Positions 10,966 through 21,310 of a stretch of DNA of 64,000 nt are shown in pieces. Every line of letters starts with the position of its first letter. The first letter of the stretch is position 1. The notes below the pieces were generated by a model, which ran no database searches, was not told the origin of the DNA, and was given only the letters and a program-made list of their open reading frames with translations. The stretch is taken from positions 1 through 64,000 of the forward strand of contig CAMPTO020000005.1 in assembly GCA_946965045.2 (NCBI GenBank). The letters are read 5' to 3'. The stretch is from Epithemia pelagica (Eukaryota > Bacillariophyta > Bacillariophyceae > Surirellales > Surirellaceae). Made by a program: the position numbers and the translations under genes.

Positions 10966-11194
10966 ATGCTGGACTCCGAGGCATTGCGCCGAAGACCAGC
11001 AGTACTAGTAGGATGGAACAACAACTGGTCAAGTCACCCTGGAACATTTACTACGACCGACACATGCACTGTCCAATTTAAACAAGTTTCGCGCCATGTC
11101 TCCATCCACGGCCTGTGCAGTGTCGGCGCTCGGTATTTGGTGGGAACCAACAACCAGACAGACTGCGGAGCCTTCCTTGTTGGAGTATAGTACT
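10966..11194 (+). pseudogene. Block A relic (copy 1), truncated by recombinase element
   Basis: Reads 'RRPAVLVGWNNNWSSHPG', then 'RHVSIHGLCSVG' and 'GTNNQTDCGAF'. The same block recurs at 25160-25400 and 33545-33770, in each case upstream of a kelch gene. I do not recognise the parent protein. The block is cut at about 11194, where the tyrosine-recombinase element starts; the matching kelch gene lies beyond that element at 16280. Confidence 0.6.
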
Positions 11195-11223
11195 CTAACT
11201 TCATATCAGACTATGTAGGTAGT

Positions 11224-11656
11224 TTTGCTCACAATTTTATTTTACTGTAGGATTTTTATTGTACGAGCGGGAAGTAGTTTTCAACCGAAAATCGTGCGAA
11301 TCGCGCGAAAACGAGCGGGGCGAGCAAACCAAGGCGAAAAAAGCGCACCACGAAAAACCAACACGAAGCAACAAACGGAACGAGAAACGAAACCAACAAG
11401 GGTAACAAAGTAGCGACACAGGACAAGGAAGAAGAAGCAAGGTTGTGTGAGAATAAGCATGTGATGCAACAATAAAACAAAGACCATCGCAATGCAACAA
11501 CTTACCGGTATCTAGAGACCAACCAACTGTGGGAGACATCGAGAAGAGACCAACCAACTCAGGGAGACATCGATAAGTGTCTGTCATCGAAGAAACAAAA
11601 ATGAGAAGATGAAGGACAATCACAATAGAAACAAAAAAAGACTCACCAATCAGCCA
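11224..11656. other. Left internal non-coding part of the recombinase element
   Basis: AT-rich then purine-rich sequence lying 3' of the recombinase gene. About the first 90 bp match the short derivative at 15772. Two related repeats, 'GACCAACCAACT...GGGAGACATCGA', occur near 11517-11575. Confidence 0.45.
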
Positions 11657-14600
11657 CTAGTGGGACTTTTTGGATCCGTTGTGCTTCTTCTTTTTCAACT
11701 TCTTCGAAGTCGTGGTGGCAGGGTTGGTGTATTGAAAGGGTAGCTGCATTCCCCCAGCCATCATAGGAGCAGCCATGGCATTCGGCTGAACAGCAAAAGA
11801 ATTGAGTAGGGGTTGTTGTTGCTGCATGGAGGGGAAGAGCTGTTGTTGCATCATCTGTTGTTGATGCTGCTGCTGCATCATCCACCACATCATTTGTTGT
11901 TGGTTGAAATTGAGGTGGGGAGGAGGAACGACTTCCACCACGTTGTCATCCAAATCAGAATCGGATGAGGATGGAGATGGAGGAGCAGTTTTTTTCGTTG
12001 ATGCCGTGTTAGGCGTCGTTGTCGGCTTCGCCGCCACCGTCGTCGTGGCTTCGCCGCCACCGTCGTCGTTGGCTTCGCCGCCACCGTCGTCACCATCGTC
12101 GTCCGCATCGCCACCGTCGTCACCATCGTCGTCGGCTTCACCTCCGGACTCTGCTTCGTTCTGGGGACCAAGGGAGGTGATCCCCAACCACCTTTCTCTA
12201 CCACTACCACGTCGTCGTCGCGTTTACCAGGAACTGGGGGGCCAAACTCATCGACATTGACTGCGTTGACAACACCAATTGAAACCTTGGGCGAAGCAGC
12301 ACCAAGATCACGTCCTAGTAGAAGGTATTGAGAAGCAACTTGAGTGAGAAACAGAACGAGGCAACAATCAAACAACAACCAAACTTACCATTTGGAGAGG
12401 GAGCCTTTTTTTCGCCCTTGTACCAATTCGCTTTGAGAGCTTTTGCAAACGAATCCGTCGTGAATTCTTGGTACCGAAAACTTGCACGGTCAGTTTTGTG
12501 ACGGCCAAAGGCATTGACCATGTGTTGTGGAACGCCCGCATCTGCCACGTTGAAAATACCAGTACGGCGACCAGTACGAGCGGTTGCACGGTGCCACTCC
12601 GGGTGGCCGCACCTCTTGAAGAGGATCTTCGCATTGTCGTTGGGCCAGTTCTTACCGAGAGCGCCCGAGGGGCGCATGGGAACAGAAGGTGACTTGCCTT
12701 CGGCAAGGGCCTTCTCGTACGTTCGCTTCGCTTCAATCGTGGTGTCGCGGACCATCTTCGTTCCTCCCCACCAATTGTCATTGGGTGACGGACGTTCTTT
12801 TCGTTCCTTTTCCGTTGCGATATTCAAAAAGAGAAGCCCTGTCCAGCCAGGTGGTAGTCCGTTCTGGATCCAGTGGCGGAGAATCTTGTACGTGCACATG
12901 TCATCGTCTGGATCATCAACGATCATGTTCGGCACACGTTCTTCGTCCGATCGCAGAGTCGGGTTTGAAAGCGAAAGCTTCGCCGTCTTCTCGCGCTCAC
13001 ACTCGCGTAGTTTGTATGCCGCGAGACCTGCCACATCGCCATACTCTTGCGGGAGAGCAGTGATGTGGATCACATCAGTGATCAACAACCGGTAAATCTG
13101 GGTGACGTGAGAATCAGAACGCATGTCAGAAACTTGCCAGTCGATCCACCAATCAACATGAATGGTTGAAACTTACCTCCATACCACGAGTTCCCCAACA
13201 GCGAGAGCAAAGGTACACTACCATACGCAGAGAGTCCAACGCAATCTGGAACGGACTCATTGGCGGTTGCGCCTTTGTTCGCGAAACTGGTTTGCACAGT
13301 ACGCTTGGAAAGACCCTTGCATGCTTTGCATGTGAGTCATGCTATACTGGATGCCATGCGAACGGAAGATCGCAAAGATTTGGTCCAAGATTTTTTTCAC
13401 AACGTTTGGTTGGTAAGCTTTTCCCTCCTTGGTCTTCAGATTGGAAACAAAAACAACCAACGCATCATTCAAAACTTGTTCTTTGTCTTCTGTTTTCGAG
13501 CCACGGAGCATGGGAAAGAGCCGAAAGAGTCTCTTCTCTGGGTTGTCGGGGTCGACGACGTATTCAGTGAGCACGTAGAGGGCAGGGTGCTTCGAAAGGA
13601 CTTGGAGGAAGCGCTCGAAGGAACGGGCTTTGTCTTTTTCATAACCCACCGTATTCATTGACAACTGTCGAAGGTTCCTGGTGGCATCCCTAAAGATGGA
13701 CCTCGACAAGGTGCAATACGAGGCCAAGGCGGCAAGATCGTTGGGGGAATCGAGCACTCGGGGCAGGGAATTCGACGACAACTCGGCCAGCGTAATCTTG
13801 TTTGACTGGTGGTCGAAAACCAGGGGGCGGCGTTCACAAGCAGCCTTGGCTGCAACAGCAAAGGAAGGTTCATTGGCAGCTCGTGGAGGCGGAGGAGGAA
13901 GTTCCACGGTGGGATCGACGACAGCACCAGATGGATTGACACTGCCATGAGGCCGCCTGAATACGAACAATCAACCAGTGAGAAGAAATTGACACAACAA
14001 TGCAGCAACACAAAGCAATGACAACAATGCAACAAACTTACGGTGCGGACGGGTTGGTTGATGAGTCTTCCTGGTTGGTGGAAGAAGGTGGATGCGGGAA
14101 GACAGCAGCCGACAACCTGTCAATGGAATGAGAAAACCAATCAACAGGTTAGACCAATGGTTGCAATCAACAAACGAAGCAACAATCAACGATAGAAACA
14201 ACAAACTTACCGATTTGGAATGGATGGAGGGTCTTGTTCCTCATTGTTGGAAGGATGGGGAGGTGGTTTCTTGTTTGGTTGGATGCAACCAAGTGGCTCT
14301 CCGGTTTTCAAGCACCGACGGAGGTGCTTGGTTCTCTTTATCGGAACAATCCACAGGAGGATCGGAAACGGCGGAAGCGGCCGCTGCAGCGGCTCTTGCA
14401 TGGCGACAAGTCTTCATGGCGGCCTTTCGACTTTTGGATTCCAACGGATTATGAAGAATGAACGAGTAGAAACGAGTGTGAGATTTTGAAATGCTAAGTG
14501 CGACCGGGAAGAATTTGGGAAGAAAAGGAAGACCACCATGGCCAAAATGGCGTTCCATTGCGTGAAACAAGCCAAAATCGCAACAATCAGACGTAAAAAC

Positions 14601-14741
14601 TTACCATTTGGAAGGGCGTTTCATGATGCATGGGTCACTGGAGAGACTGTGCTCCTCAGACTCTCCAGTGCACTCAAGGACCCTCGGAACATACTCGTGG
14701 TTCCAGTTCCACATGTTGTCATCCTCAAAGACGAACATCAT
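11657..14741 (-). CDS. Crypton-type tyrosine recombinase gene, six inferred exons, frame breaks
   Basis: Inferred exons on the minus strand: 14741-14605, one ending at 14211 (start unclear, about 14420), 14116-14042, 13956-13177, 13132-12389, 12314-11657. Introns carry GTAAGT-type donors. The N-terminal region is acidic and Pro-rich. Exon 4 ('RSFERFLQVLSKHPALYVL', 'VVKKILDQIFAIFRSHG') looks like the helical core-binding domain, and one frame at its end gives 'CWGTRGME', the probable first catalytic Arg. Exon 5 holds 'ARTGRRTGIFNVADAG', 'GRHKTDRASFRYQEF': catalytic Arg, His/Arg and the Tyr nucleophile in usual order. Exon 6 encodes an Asp/Gly-rich then Gln/Met-rich tail ending in a Lys-rich cluster. 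Frames do not join cleanly near 13260, at the exon 4/5 splice (off by one), and near 12190, so the copy may be dead or my splice sites wrong. Confidence 0.6.
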
Positions 14742-14864
14742 CGAGGTGTGGAATCCGAAGAGCTGGATGAGTCATCCTCGCTTGTAGTTACTAAGTCTAT
14801 AATATTCATGGCTACAAACAATGGTTTAGATAGGATGGAGCCGTCGAAAGCACAATCTCATCGT

Positions 14865-15394
14865 CTTCCTTCCTTCCTTCCTTCCTTCCTTCCTTCCTTC
14901 CTTCCTTCCTTCCTTCCTTCCTTCCTTCCTTCCTTCCTTCCTTCCTTCCTTCCTTCCTTCCTTCCTTCCTTCCTTCCTTCCTTCCTTCCTTCCTTCCTTC
15001 CTTCCTTCCTTCCTTCCTTCCTTCCTTCCTTCCTTCCTTCCTTCCTTCCTTCCTTCCTTCCTTCCTTCCTTCCTTCCTTCCTTCCTTCCTTCCTTCCTTC
15101 CTTCCTTCCTTCCTTCCTTCCTTCCTTCCTTCCTTCCTTCCTTCCTTCCTTCCTTCCTTCCTTCCTTCCTTCCTTCCTTCCTTCCTTCCTTCCTTCCTTC
15201 CTTCCTTCCTTCCTTCCTTCCTTCCTTCCTTCCTTCCTTCCTTCCTTCCTTCCTTCCTTCCTTCCTTCCTTCCTTCCTTCCTTCCTTCCTTCCTTCCTTC
15301 CTTCCTTCCTTCCTTCCTTCCTTCCTTCCTTCCTTCCTTCCTTCCTTCCTTCCTTCCTTCCTTCCTTCCTTCCTTCCTTCCTTCCTTCCTTCCT
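14865..15394 (+). repeat. (CTTC)n tetranucleotide microsatellite, about 132 units
   Basis: Nearly 530 bp of uninterrupted CTTC (GAAG on the other strand), inside the recombinase element just upstream of its gene's first exon. The strand is pure polypyrimidine/polypurine, so it could form triplex DNA. Near-perfect homogeneity implies recent expansion. The 'FLPS' open frame across it is not a gene. Confidence 0.95.
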
Positions 15395-15557
15395 GGTTTT
15401 CGAGAACGTGAGGGAAGGAACGTCGACGAGATCGGGGGGCCTAAGTAATAGTCACAACGGATGGTTTGAAATTTTGCTACTAGTGCCCCTGTTGTAGGCT
15501 GTCTCAGCGACATTTCGGGCAATGTCTAGTTTGTTAAATAACAACGGGGCGATAGCC
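15395..15557. other. Right internal part of the recombinase element
   Basis: Short unique non-coding stretch between the microsatellite and the right inverted repeat. Confidence 0.4.
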
Positions 15558-15800
15558 ACTACCTACATAGCTAGATATATGGAGTAAGCATATTAATTCC
15601 CTTGTGTCTGGCCGTCCTTTCGCGTCGGGCGCCCGGCTTGTCGGGAGAATGCCTCGTCGGGAACACGTCTCGACGTGCATTCGCCCTCCTCGACGTGTTC
15701 CCTCCTCGTCATTCTACCCTTCGCGCCGGGCGACCCTCCTTAAAAGGACTAGACACCGGAAATTAATATCACTAACTCCATACCAGACTGTGTAGGTAGT
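15558..15800. repeat. GC-rich foldback segment linking two elements
   Basis: The two ends are long imperfect inverted repeats. ACTACCTACATAG ... GGAGTAAGCATATTAATT ... TGTGTCTGG pairs with the reverse of TAGACACCGG ... AATTAATATCACTAACTCC ... CTGTGTAGGTAGT. The centre is rich in CGTCGGG/CCCGGCG words. A second copy of the inner part lies at 15960-16147. Confidence 0.65.
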
Positions 15801-16147
15801 TCGTCTCACATTTTTATACTACAGTAGGAATTTTTTGTACGACCGGGAAGTAGTTTCGTGCGAGTCGCGCGGTTTCCCTCTCGTGTGTGACACTTGTGTG
15901 ACACTTTGTGACATGGCTTCCAGGAATTTCTCACTACCTACACAGCTTGATAGGGAGTAAGTTTACTACTTCCCTGTGTCTGGCCGTCCTCTCGCGTCGG
16001 GCGCGCCCGGCTTGTCGGGAGAATGCCTCGTCGGGAACAATTGTCTTGTCGGGCGTGCGCCCTCCTCGATCATTGCCCTCCTCGTCATGCTACCCTCCGC
16101 GCCGGGCGGTCCCTCCTTGAAAGGACTCAACACCGGGAAGTATTAAT
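15772..16147. mobile_element. Deleted (non-autonomous) derivative of the recombinase element
   Basis: Starts 'CTAACTCCATACCAGACTG' and follows the autonomous copy's left end (11195 onward) for about 100 bp. It then jumps to a right arm, ACTACCTACACAG (15933-15945), and the same GC-rich segment to about 16147. Its inverted ends are CTGTGTAGGTAGT/ACTACCTACACAG. They differ from the autonomous pair by a matched change on both sides. It abuts the autonomous element head-to-tail. A GTGTGACA-type repeat lies at 15885-15912. Confidence 0.6.
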
Positions 16148-16279
16148 ACTATTTCGTCAAGTCAGTCGTGCTTCCAGTCCGCACCCATCAGAGCAGCAGC
16201 AAGGAGCAGCAAACCCAAGAACCTCTCACAATACAGTGTGTCTTGATTCTCATAAATTCTGCAGTCAACGTTCGGAACC
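16148..16279 (+). promoter_or_regulatory. Conserved leader (block C) of kelch gene 1
   Basis: From 'TTTCGTCAAGTCAGTCGTG' through 'CATCAGAGCAGCAGCAA' to 'CTGCAGTCAACGTT' this matches the leaders of all five kelch genes. Here the homology stops at its left edge against the mobile derivative, so anything further upstream was lost. Probably 5' UTR/promoter; no TATA box is obvious. Confidence 0.6.
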
Positions 16280-17329
16280 ATGACAATGAAGCTACAAAAA
16301 CAAGCATGGCAGTCGGGGCTTGTCCTTTTGGACGAGAAAGCAGAATGGAATGAAAACGATTGGCCTCCTCTTGTGGGTGGATGGCGTTCGCTTCATGCTA
16401 CTGTCGTACTCGATCATACCGTCGTCGTGTTGGGTGGATATACAGATTTGCAAGGCAATGTTAATTCCGTTCTTATATTGAATTTAGCAGACAAACCAGA
16501 CAAGAGGTGGCGAGAAGGGCCATCCATGAACAAGAAACGTTCTGGACATGCCGCTGTTGTGTGCAATGGCAGCGTCTACGTGATGGGAGGAGACAGAAAT
16601 GGACCTTCAAGCTTGGATTGTATGGAACAGATTGGCGCCAACGATTTGGTCCAACCATTGTTGACATCAACCAGCACGCATGAGCGTCATTGGACGACAT
16701 TGAAATGCCGATTATCAATGGGACGATATGGGTGTTGTGCCGTTACGGTGAAGAATCGATACATTGTTGTACTGGGGGGATGGGATGGAGGGCACAGGTT
16801 GTCGTCGGTGGATATCATTGATACCAGCAATCACACTGTCATAGCAGGACCAAGTATGAACGTTCCACGTATATGGTGTGCCAGTGCGGTCGTTGGCCAC
16901 CGCATCTTTGTCGTTGGAGGCTCGACAGTAGAGTATTTGGACTTTGGAAAGCCTAGTGACAATGCGGAGAGAAACGACACTCTGTCTACATTCATTTCCT
17001 CCTTGTCTGGTTGGACGACTCACTCTGATCTGGTACTTTCCAACCCACGATATTCTTGTGCAGTGGTTGCTGTTGGATCTTGTCTGGTGGTGGCGGGAGA
17101 CCATCGAACCGTGGAAGTCTTGGATACGCGTCACAACCGAATGTGGAATCTCCCACCATTCCGTAATGGCCATCATAACTGCAGTATGGTGACGGTTGCC
17201 AATCAAGTTGCCGTCATTGGTCGATGGCGTAATCCATCCTGTGCAACATTACCACTCATGGACAAGAATACGTGGTGCTTTCGTCGACTCTGTGAGCAGC
17301 CTCTGATTGACTCTGTGGGCAGCCTCTGA
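16280..17329 (+). CDS. Kelch-repeat beta-propeller protein 1, C-terminus altered
   Basis: 349 residues, no intron needed. A conserved N-terminal tag ('QSGLVLLDEKAEWNENDWP') is followed by six kelch-type blades, each with a hydrophobic strand then a glycine pair: 'VVVLGGY', 'VYVMGGD', 'YIVVLGGWDGG', 'RIFVVGGST', 'CLVVAGD', 'QVAVIGRW'. Six blades suggest a closed propeller for protein binding; no catalytic or membrane segment is seen. Relative to its four paralogues the end is changed. A 23-bp tandem duplication, CTCTGTGAGCAGCCTCTGAT-type, at about 17288-17333 shifts the frame so the protein stops at 'DSVGSL' rather than continuing 'EWxHSLERxG'. Start chosen by alignment with the paralogues. 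The partner is unknown. Confidence 0.8.
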   Translation: MTMKLQKQAWQSGLVLLDEKAEWNENDWPPLVGGWRSLHATVVLDHTVVVLGGYTDLQGNVNSVLILNLADKPDKRWREGPSMNKKRSGHAAVVCNGSVYVMGGDRNGPSSLDCMEQIGANDLVQPLLTSTSTHERHWTTLKCRLSMGRYGCCAVTVKNRYIVVLGGWDGGHRLSSVDIIDTSNHTVIAGPSMNVPRIWCASAVVGHRIFVVGGSTVEYLDFGKPSDNAERNDTLSTFISSLSGWTTHSDLVLSNPRYSCAVVAVGSCLVVAGDHRTVEVLDTRHNRMWNLPPFRNGHHNCSMVTVANQVAVIGRWRNPSCATLPLMDKNTWCFRRLCEQPLIDSVGSL

Positions 17330-18549
17330 TTGAATGGTATCATGGTCTGGAAAGATCGGGCAAGGAAGATGTCAATGATACATCCTGCACCATCTCGTAT
17401 TCGACTCTTAAACGATTGAGGACCTTTGATTACTGTGATTGTGACAAAGGGGAAGATGGCAGTTGAAGTATACAACAGGTTACACATCCAAGAGCCCGGA
17501 AACGGTCGTTATTCTCTCATACAAAACAGGAGATCTTGGCAGTTCTTAATTGCGTTGTGAATTATATAGGTTAAGGGATTAGAGAGCAACTCCTAGCATG
17601 TTTGAAGCACCACCTTATAGCATATGACCGCACGGGAATTTCTTTCTGATGCGATGGCGTTTGTGACAGTCGAACCCATCCGCCATGGTCAGCTATATCC
17701 TTGTGGCAAAAATTTTAGATGTTACAGCGTCTGCTTTTCTTTGAGAAGTACCTAGCGGATGTCTGGCAACTACTCTTGGGTGGATGGCCATGGTACCGCT
17801 CCTCTCTTTGGTGTTGAATACTCTCTGGTCTTGAATAGAATGAATCATCTTTCGATTAAAGACGACGGTCTTTGATGGTCTCGTTGCATCTTTTGGACGT
17901 GGAAAGAGCAGCCTGAATTGTGTCCCTCTACAAGTGGCACACAAGGAACCAGTAACGCCGTGGTCCTGACCTGAAAGGTGTGGGACAGCGCCACTATACT
18001 GTGGTCATTAGTTAAGCCGGTGCTATCTGGTGACAGCAAGGAGCTTTGCACGAGAAAAAAGTCGTCATCACAGTGGACATGGATTGGAAGCTGTGACAGC
18101 AACGACAGGATCTGACAGCACCACAGTTTGTTGTCAGTTTTGCGATCGGAGCAGTGTAACCAATTCTCCTCTGATTCTTGATGTGGCACTTGTTGCGATC
18201 GTCATGAAGGGCTCATCCTGTCTTGTTTCTTGCTTTGTGATACTGTTGCCACGACACGTTTTGCTGATGTGGTGTGTTTGTGTTTTGTTCACTGTTGTTG
18301 TTTCGTCCAGAGCCCCAGCGACAATGAATGTCGCTTATTCTTGGCAGATACATGATCACTTCTCTGTATCTCTTTCTGCTTGTGAAATAGCTGATAGCAA
18401 AAGGGATATCACCCGACCAGACTATGGAGCAAAATGCATCCGATCCATCCAGCGTTCTTTTGTCCCGCTTTTCATCGACAAAAGAGAACTTCGAAATAGT
18501 AGAGCCATTCCGGTGCCATATTCCAGTATAAAAGTTTTCCAAAAGTCAT
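17330..18549. other. Kelch 1 - kelch 2 spacer, left part
   Basis: The old 3' end of kelch 1 continues to about 17465. Beyond that there is no supported gene; open frames up to about 200 codons on the plus strand (18030-18638) show no family motif. Confidence 0.4.
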
Positions 18550-19025
18550 TTTTCCAGCACTTGAGCGGTTTCCACCGAGTACCAGTCATATGGCAACTTC
18601 ACCAACATTCTATACCAGCTCGTCCACTCCAAGAATGACTGATTGTCATATTTTTCGTCTCCAACGTGAATTTCCTATCCAGAGGGTAGAAGATGCTCCG
18701 AGCCATCGGTGGGTTTTGTGCTTCCTGAGGACTTCATTTTGTTGGCTAGATAACGTTCTTATCAACTCGAGAGGTAATTGAGAGCAGGATAATCCACCAA
18801 AGCAAGTAACAGGAAAATTCCCCTCTCGCTTCGCAAAGGCCGGAAAAATATCTGTGCGTCTTTGCTGCAGATGGGCACATTTCTACTCCACGACTGCAGG
18901 CGGCTTTTTCACGCCATTTTTGTTCCGCCAACACAAAACCAAACCTTCTTCTGCACGATTGACAGATGATCCGTAGAGATGATCCATTGCACCCACCGTT
19001 AGCTTCTCTTGGTTGACTGTCTGGA
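18550..19025. repeat. Block D, copy 1 (duplicated kelch-spacer segment)
   Basis: Shares many stretches with 27985-28520, such as 'CCAGTCATATGGC', 'TTCGTCTCCAACGTGAATT', 'TTTTGTTGGCTAGAT' and 'CAGATGATCCGT'. A shorter copy is at 24424-24510. These show the spacers were duplicated together with the genes. Confidence 0.65.
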
Positions 19026-19824
19026 TGGAACAGAGACGCGAAAGATACACGCAAGATATTACGCAAGATTTGGGTGCGATTGGGGGGGTACCTTTGTTCG
19101 TCCGTCATCCGAATGGAAAAAATTGTCTCGTATTTTTTATTTTCTCCCAAAGCGCCAGCCAGGTGATATCGCCAGCCTCCCTTCGATCGTTCGAAATCGA
19201 CGCGCCGGTCACGCCTTGTATTGCTGGCACATGGGCCAAGGATCGTCTCACTTTTCGAAAGACGACCATGAGCACTGACACCAAAAACCAAAAGAAAACC
19301 ACCCAGATAACCGTATGGACAGCAGACGGGAGGTACCCCCGCAATCGGAGGGATATAGCACGAAGATATTAGGATTTGGGGGTGAACGCAAGAAAGGGTG
19401 GGGGAGCGTCTCTTCTACGCCGCCCCCCGATCTATTGTCTGTCCTCCGTACGTGATGGACGTCCTTTCATCTCTGCTGGTCGACCGTTTGCATGCATCAT
19501 ACAGCAAGCCATGTCAATGTCAGAAGCATGGAACAGACCTGTTATGGATTATGGATGGTGCTATACAAATTGAAAGTCACTGGGCATCATGAATCACGAC
19601 GCGCAGTCGCAGGGGTGGACCAGTCACTCGACGGTGAACACGACGACGACGAGAGACCCGCACAAATTTCCAATTCACCGGTAGTCAGTCGCCCACAATG
19701 AGACGACGTGCCAGGTGCCAGCGGTTCATTCACCGAGAACCCCCATAAAATTCTTTCGTTCTCGTTATGGCAAGCAACCAAGTTGCATTCAAGGGCTTTC
19801 TGATATCAGGGTTACACAAACTTC
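19026..19824. other. Spacer with a second shared segment
   Basis: No gene. 'GATTTGGGGGT' followed by a G- or C-rich tract and 'GTCCTCCGTACGT' at about 19370-19465 recurs at about 24550-24650, another sign of segmental duplication. Confidence 0.45.
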
Positions 19825-20238
19825 ATGATCGCAACCAATCAAGTTGCGTTCAAGGGCTTTCTGATATCCTTGTTTTTGCTGTGCAATGGGGGAGTGTCCC
19901 CAATCATCGAGGCACAGTGTCCTTCTGAAGGGTACGACTATGCGACTGGAGCTCTGCGTTCTGTAATTTTTGACATGTCCACAGGCAACGACACTGCATT
20001 CTTGGCGGAAGACGTCCAAGTCCGCCTACCGTACAACATTGACAATGTTCAGCCATCCACCAGAACTCAAATTCACACGGACACCAAGTCCTTTTCAAAC
20101 ATTGTCAAGCTATCTGAGAGCTATTCGGTCGACTCTCAGACACAGTGGTCATCATCTGGTGGGTATGCAGACATTCTACAAGGTCTAGCTGGGGAGCGTT
20201 GCCTGCAGAAAGGGTTTCACTCCTCTTGGCATTGGTGA
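19825..20238 (+). pseudogene. Fragment of a secreted-protein gene
   Basis: 137 codons from ATG. A clear signal peptide ('FKGFLISLFLLC', cleavage likely after 'SPIIEA') is followed by a Thr/Asp/Ser-rich mature start ('QCPSEGYDYATGALRSVIF'). Near 20150-20240 the frame appears to shift: the next frame continues with related-looking coding text ('NEERRAEELLFIQHKR') and then breaks again. I do not recognise the family. It sits alone between kelch genes 1 and 2 with no second copy. A near-duplicate of its first 30 bp ('AACCAAGTTGCATTCAAGGG') occurs just upstream at 19775. Confidence 0.4.
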
Positions 20239-21147
20239 ATGAGGAACGGAGAGCAGAGGAGCTGCTGTTCATTCAACACAAGCGGGGTTTTGGAATAATA
20301 CGTCCAAGACTTGGAGCAGATTATCAAGGCCGACAGAGGCCCGAACACCTGGCAGATTATTGTCAGACAATCGCTTTCTCCTGTTTCTCCTCTGATAGTG
20401 CACATCAGGCAAAAATCCGGATCCGACAAAGGTCGTTCCCGGTCCTGCTTCCAAACAGTAAGATTCCAATGTGTACATGACAGGAAGAGCTCCCACGAAT
20501 TATTGACAACAAAGTGAAGCTCAGCAAAGTCATTCAAGGTCGCGTAGTCAAGGGCGTGTAGTTCGAAGAAGCGGCGGAACAACATCATCGCTACAGTTAC
20601 CAAATAGGCGAGAGCAGAGGCAAGCGACTCCAAATACCAGGGACGGGCATCATGATTTCCAACGTGGAGATCAGCGTCGCTACACATCTACACATTGAAT
20701 GGCCAAGTGCTTGGCCGTGGTCATAAAGGGAAGCTACATGTTGGTCAATTTGCTCTCGTTGAAGTCAAAAGTTGTCGTCTCGTCGTTTTTTTGTACATGG
20801 GTGGGCAATAACACACAGCAAAAGAGAACGAGGCAGAAACCTCTGCTTTCCACCCCTCGACGGCGGACGTGTGAGTCGGTACAATCTATACTGCACAGAA
20901 AAAGGATGTCGAACGAGTTCGTAACCTGTGCTGTAACAGTATCTTTGTTGGCGCGAGTTCTTTCGATCGACCTCCACATGGCACCAAAAGAAAGTGCGGT
21001 ATCGAGAATCGTGATGACCATACACATACACCAAATCCGACAGCCGACACACATAAAGAAATGAGAACAAGAAAAAGAGACGCAGAATAGAAGAAGAAGC
21101 AGAGGTCGTCTAGGCTGGACGGAAGACTTTTGAGGACTTTTCACACT
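20239..21147. other. Decayed continuation and spacer
   Basis: May hold frame-shifted remains of the secreted-protein gene up to about 20480. The rest has no supported feature. Confidence 0.35.
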
Positions 21148-21310
21148 ATGGACGACGAAGTACTACCGACACGTGTGTTGGTGCTCCTCCTCCGCAAATC
21201 CCAACACCAACTCAAGTATAGAATACCATTCCAACAGCAATGGCATTCGTTCGCTCCGATACAGGGCAAGAAATGCAGCACAAGAAGGTGCAAGTGCAAT
21301 TGACGGTGCA
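21148..21310 (+). pseudogene. Block B relic (copy 1)
   Basis: Starts with 'ATGGACGACGAA' and reads 'MDDEVLPTRV'. Alignment with 29633-29790 ('MDDELPPTRVDAPPLQRP') shows a shared ATG and first residues, then frame drift. It lies before kelch 2, as the other copy lies before kelch 4. The protein family is unknown. Confidence 0.5.

Larger units (their letters stand above)
11195..15771 (-). mobile_element. Crypton-like tyrosine-recombinase element with inverted ends
   Basis: The left end 'CTAACTTCATATCAGA' runs into CTATGTAGGTAGT (11211-11223). The exact inverse, ACTACCTACATAG, lies at 15558-15570 and is followed by a GC-rich hairpin segment to 15771. It contains one intron-bearing tyrosine recombinase gene on the minus strand and a 530-bp (CTTC)n tract. 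The left end is clearly homologous to the starts of the short copies at 15772 and 29118, which supports the boundary. Cryptons classically lack terminal inverted repeats, so either this is a variant family or the repeats are the recombinase's binding arms. The exact right end (15586 or 15771) is uncertain. Confidence 0.6.

Noticed and set aside
12185-12215. 31-bp intron to repair the frame in the last recombinase exon
   Set aside because: GT...CCCCAG boundaries exist but the intron would be far too short and the rejoined frame is still wrong.
14538-15497. 319-codon frame of FLPS repeats and its Lys/Gly/Arg/Glu counterpart
   Set aside because: Translation of the (CTTC)n microsatellite; any strand and frame without a stop would be open.
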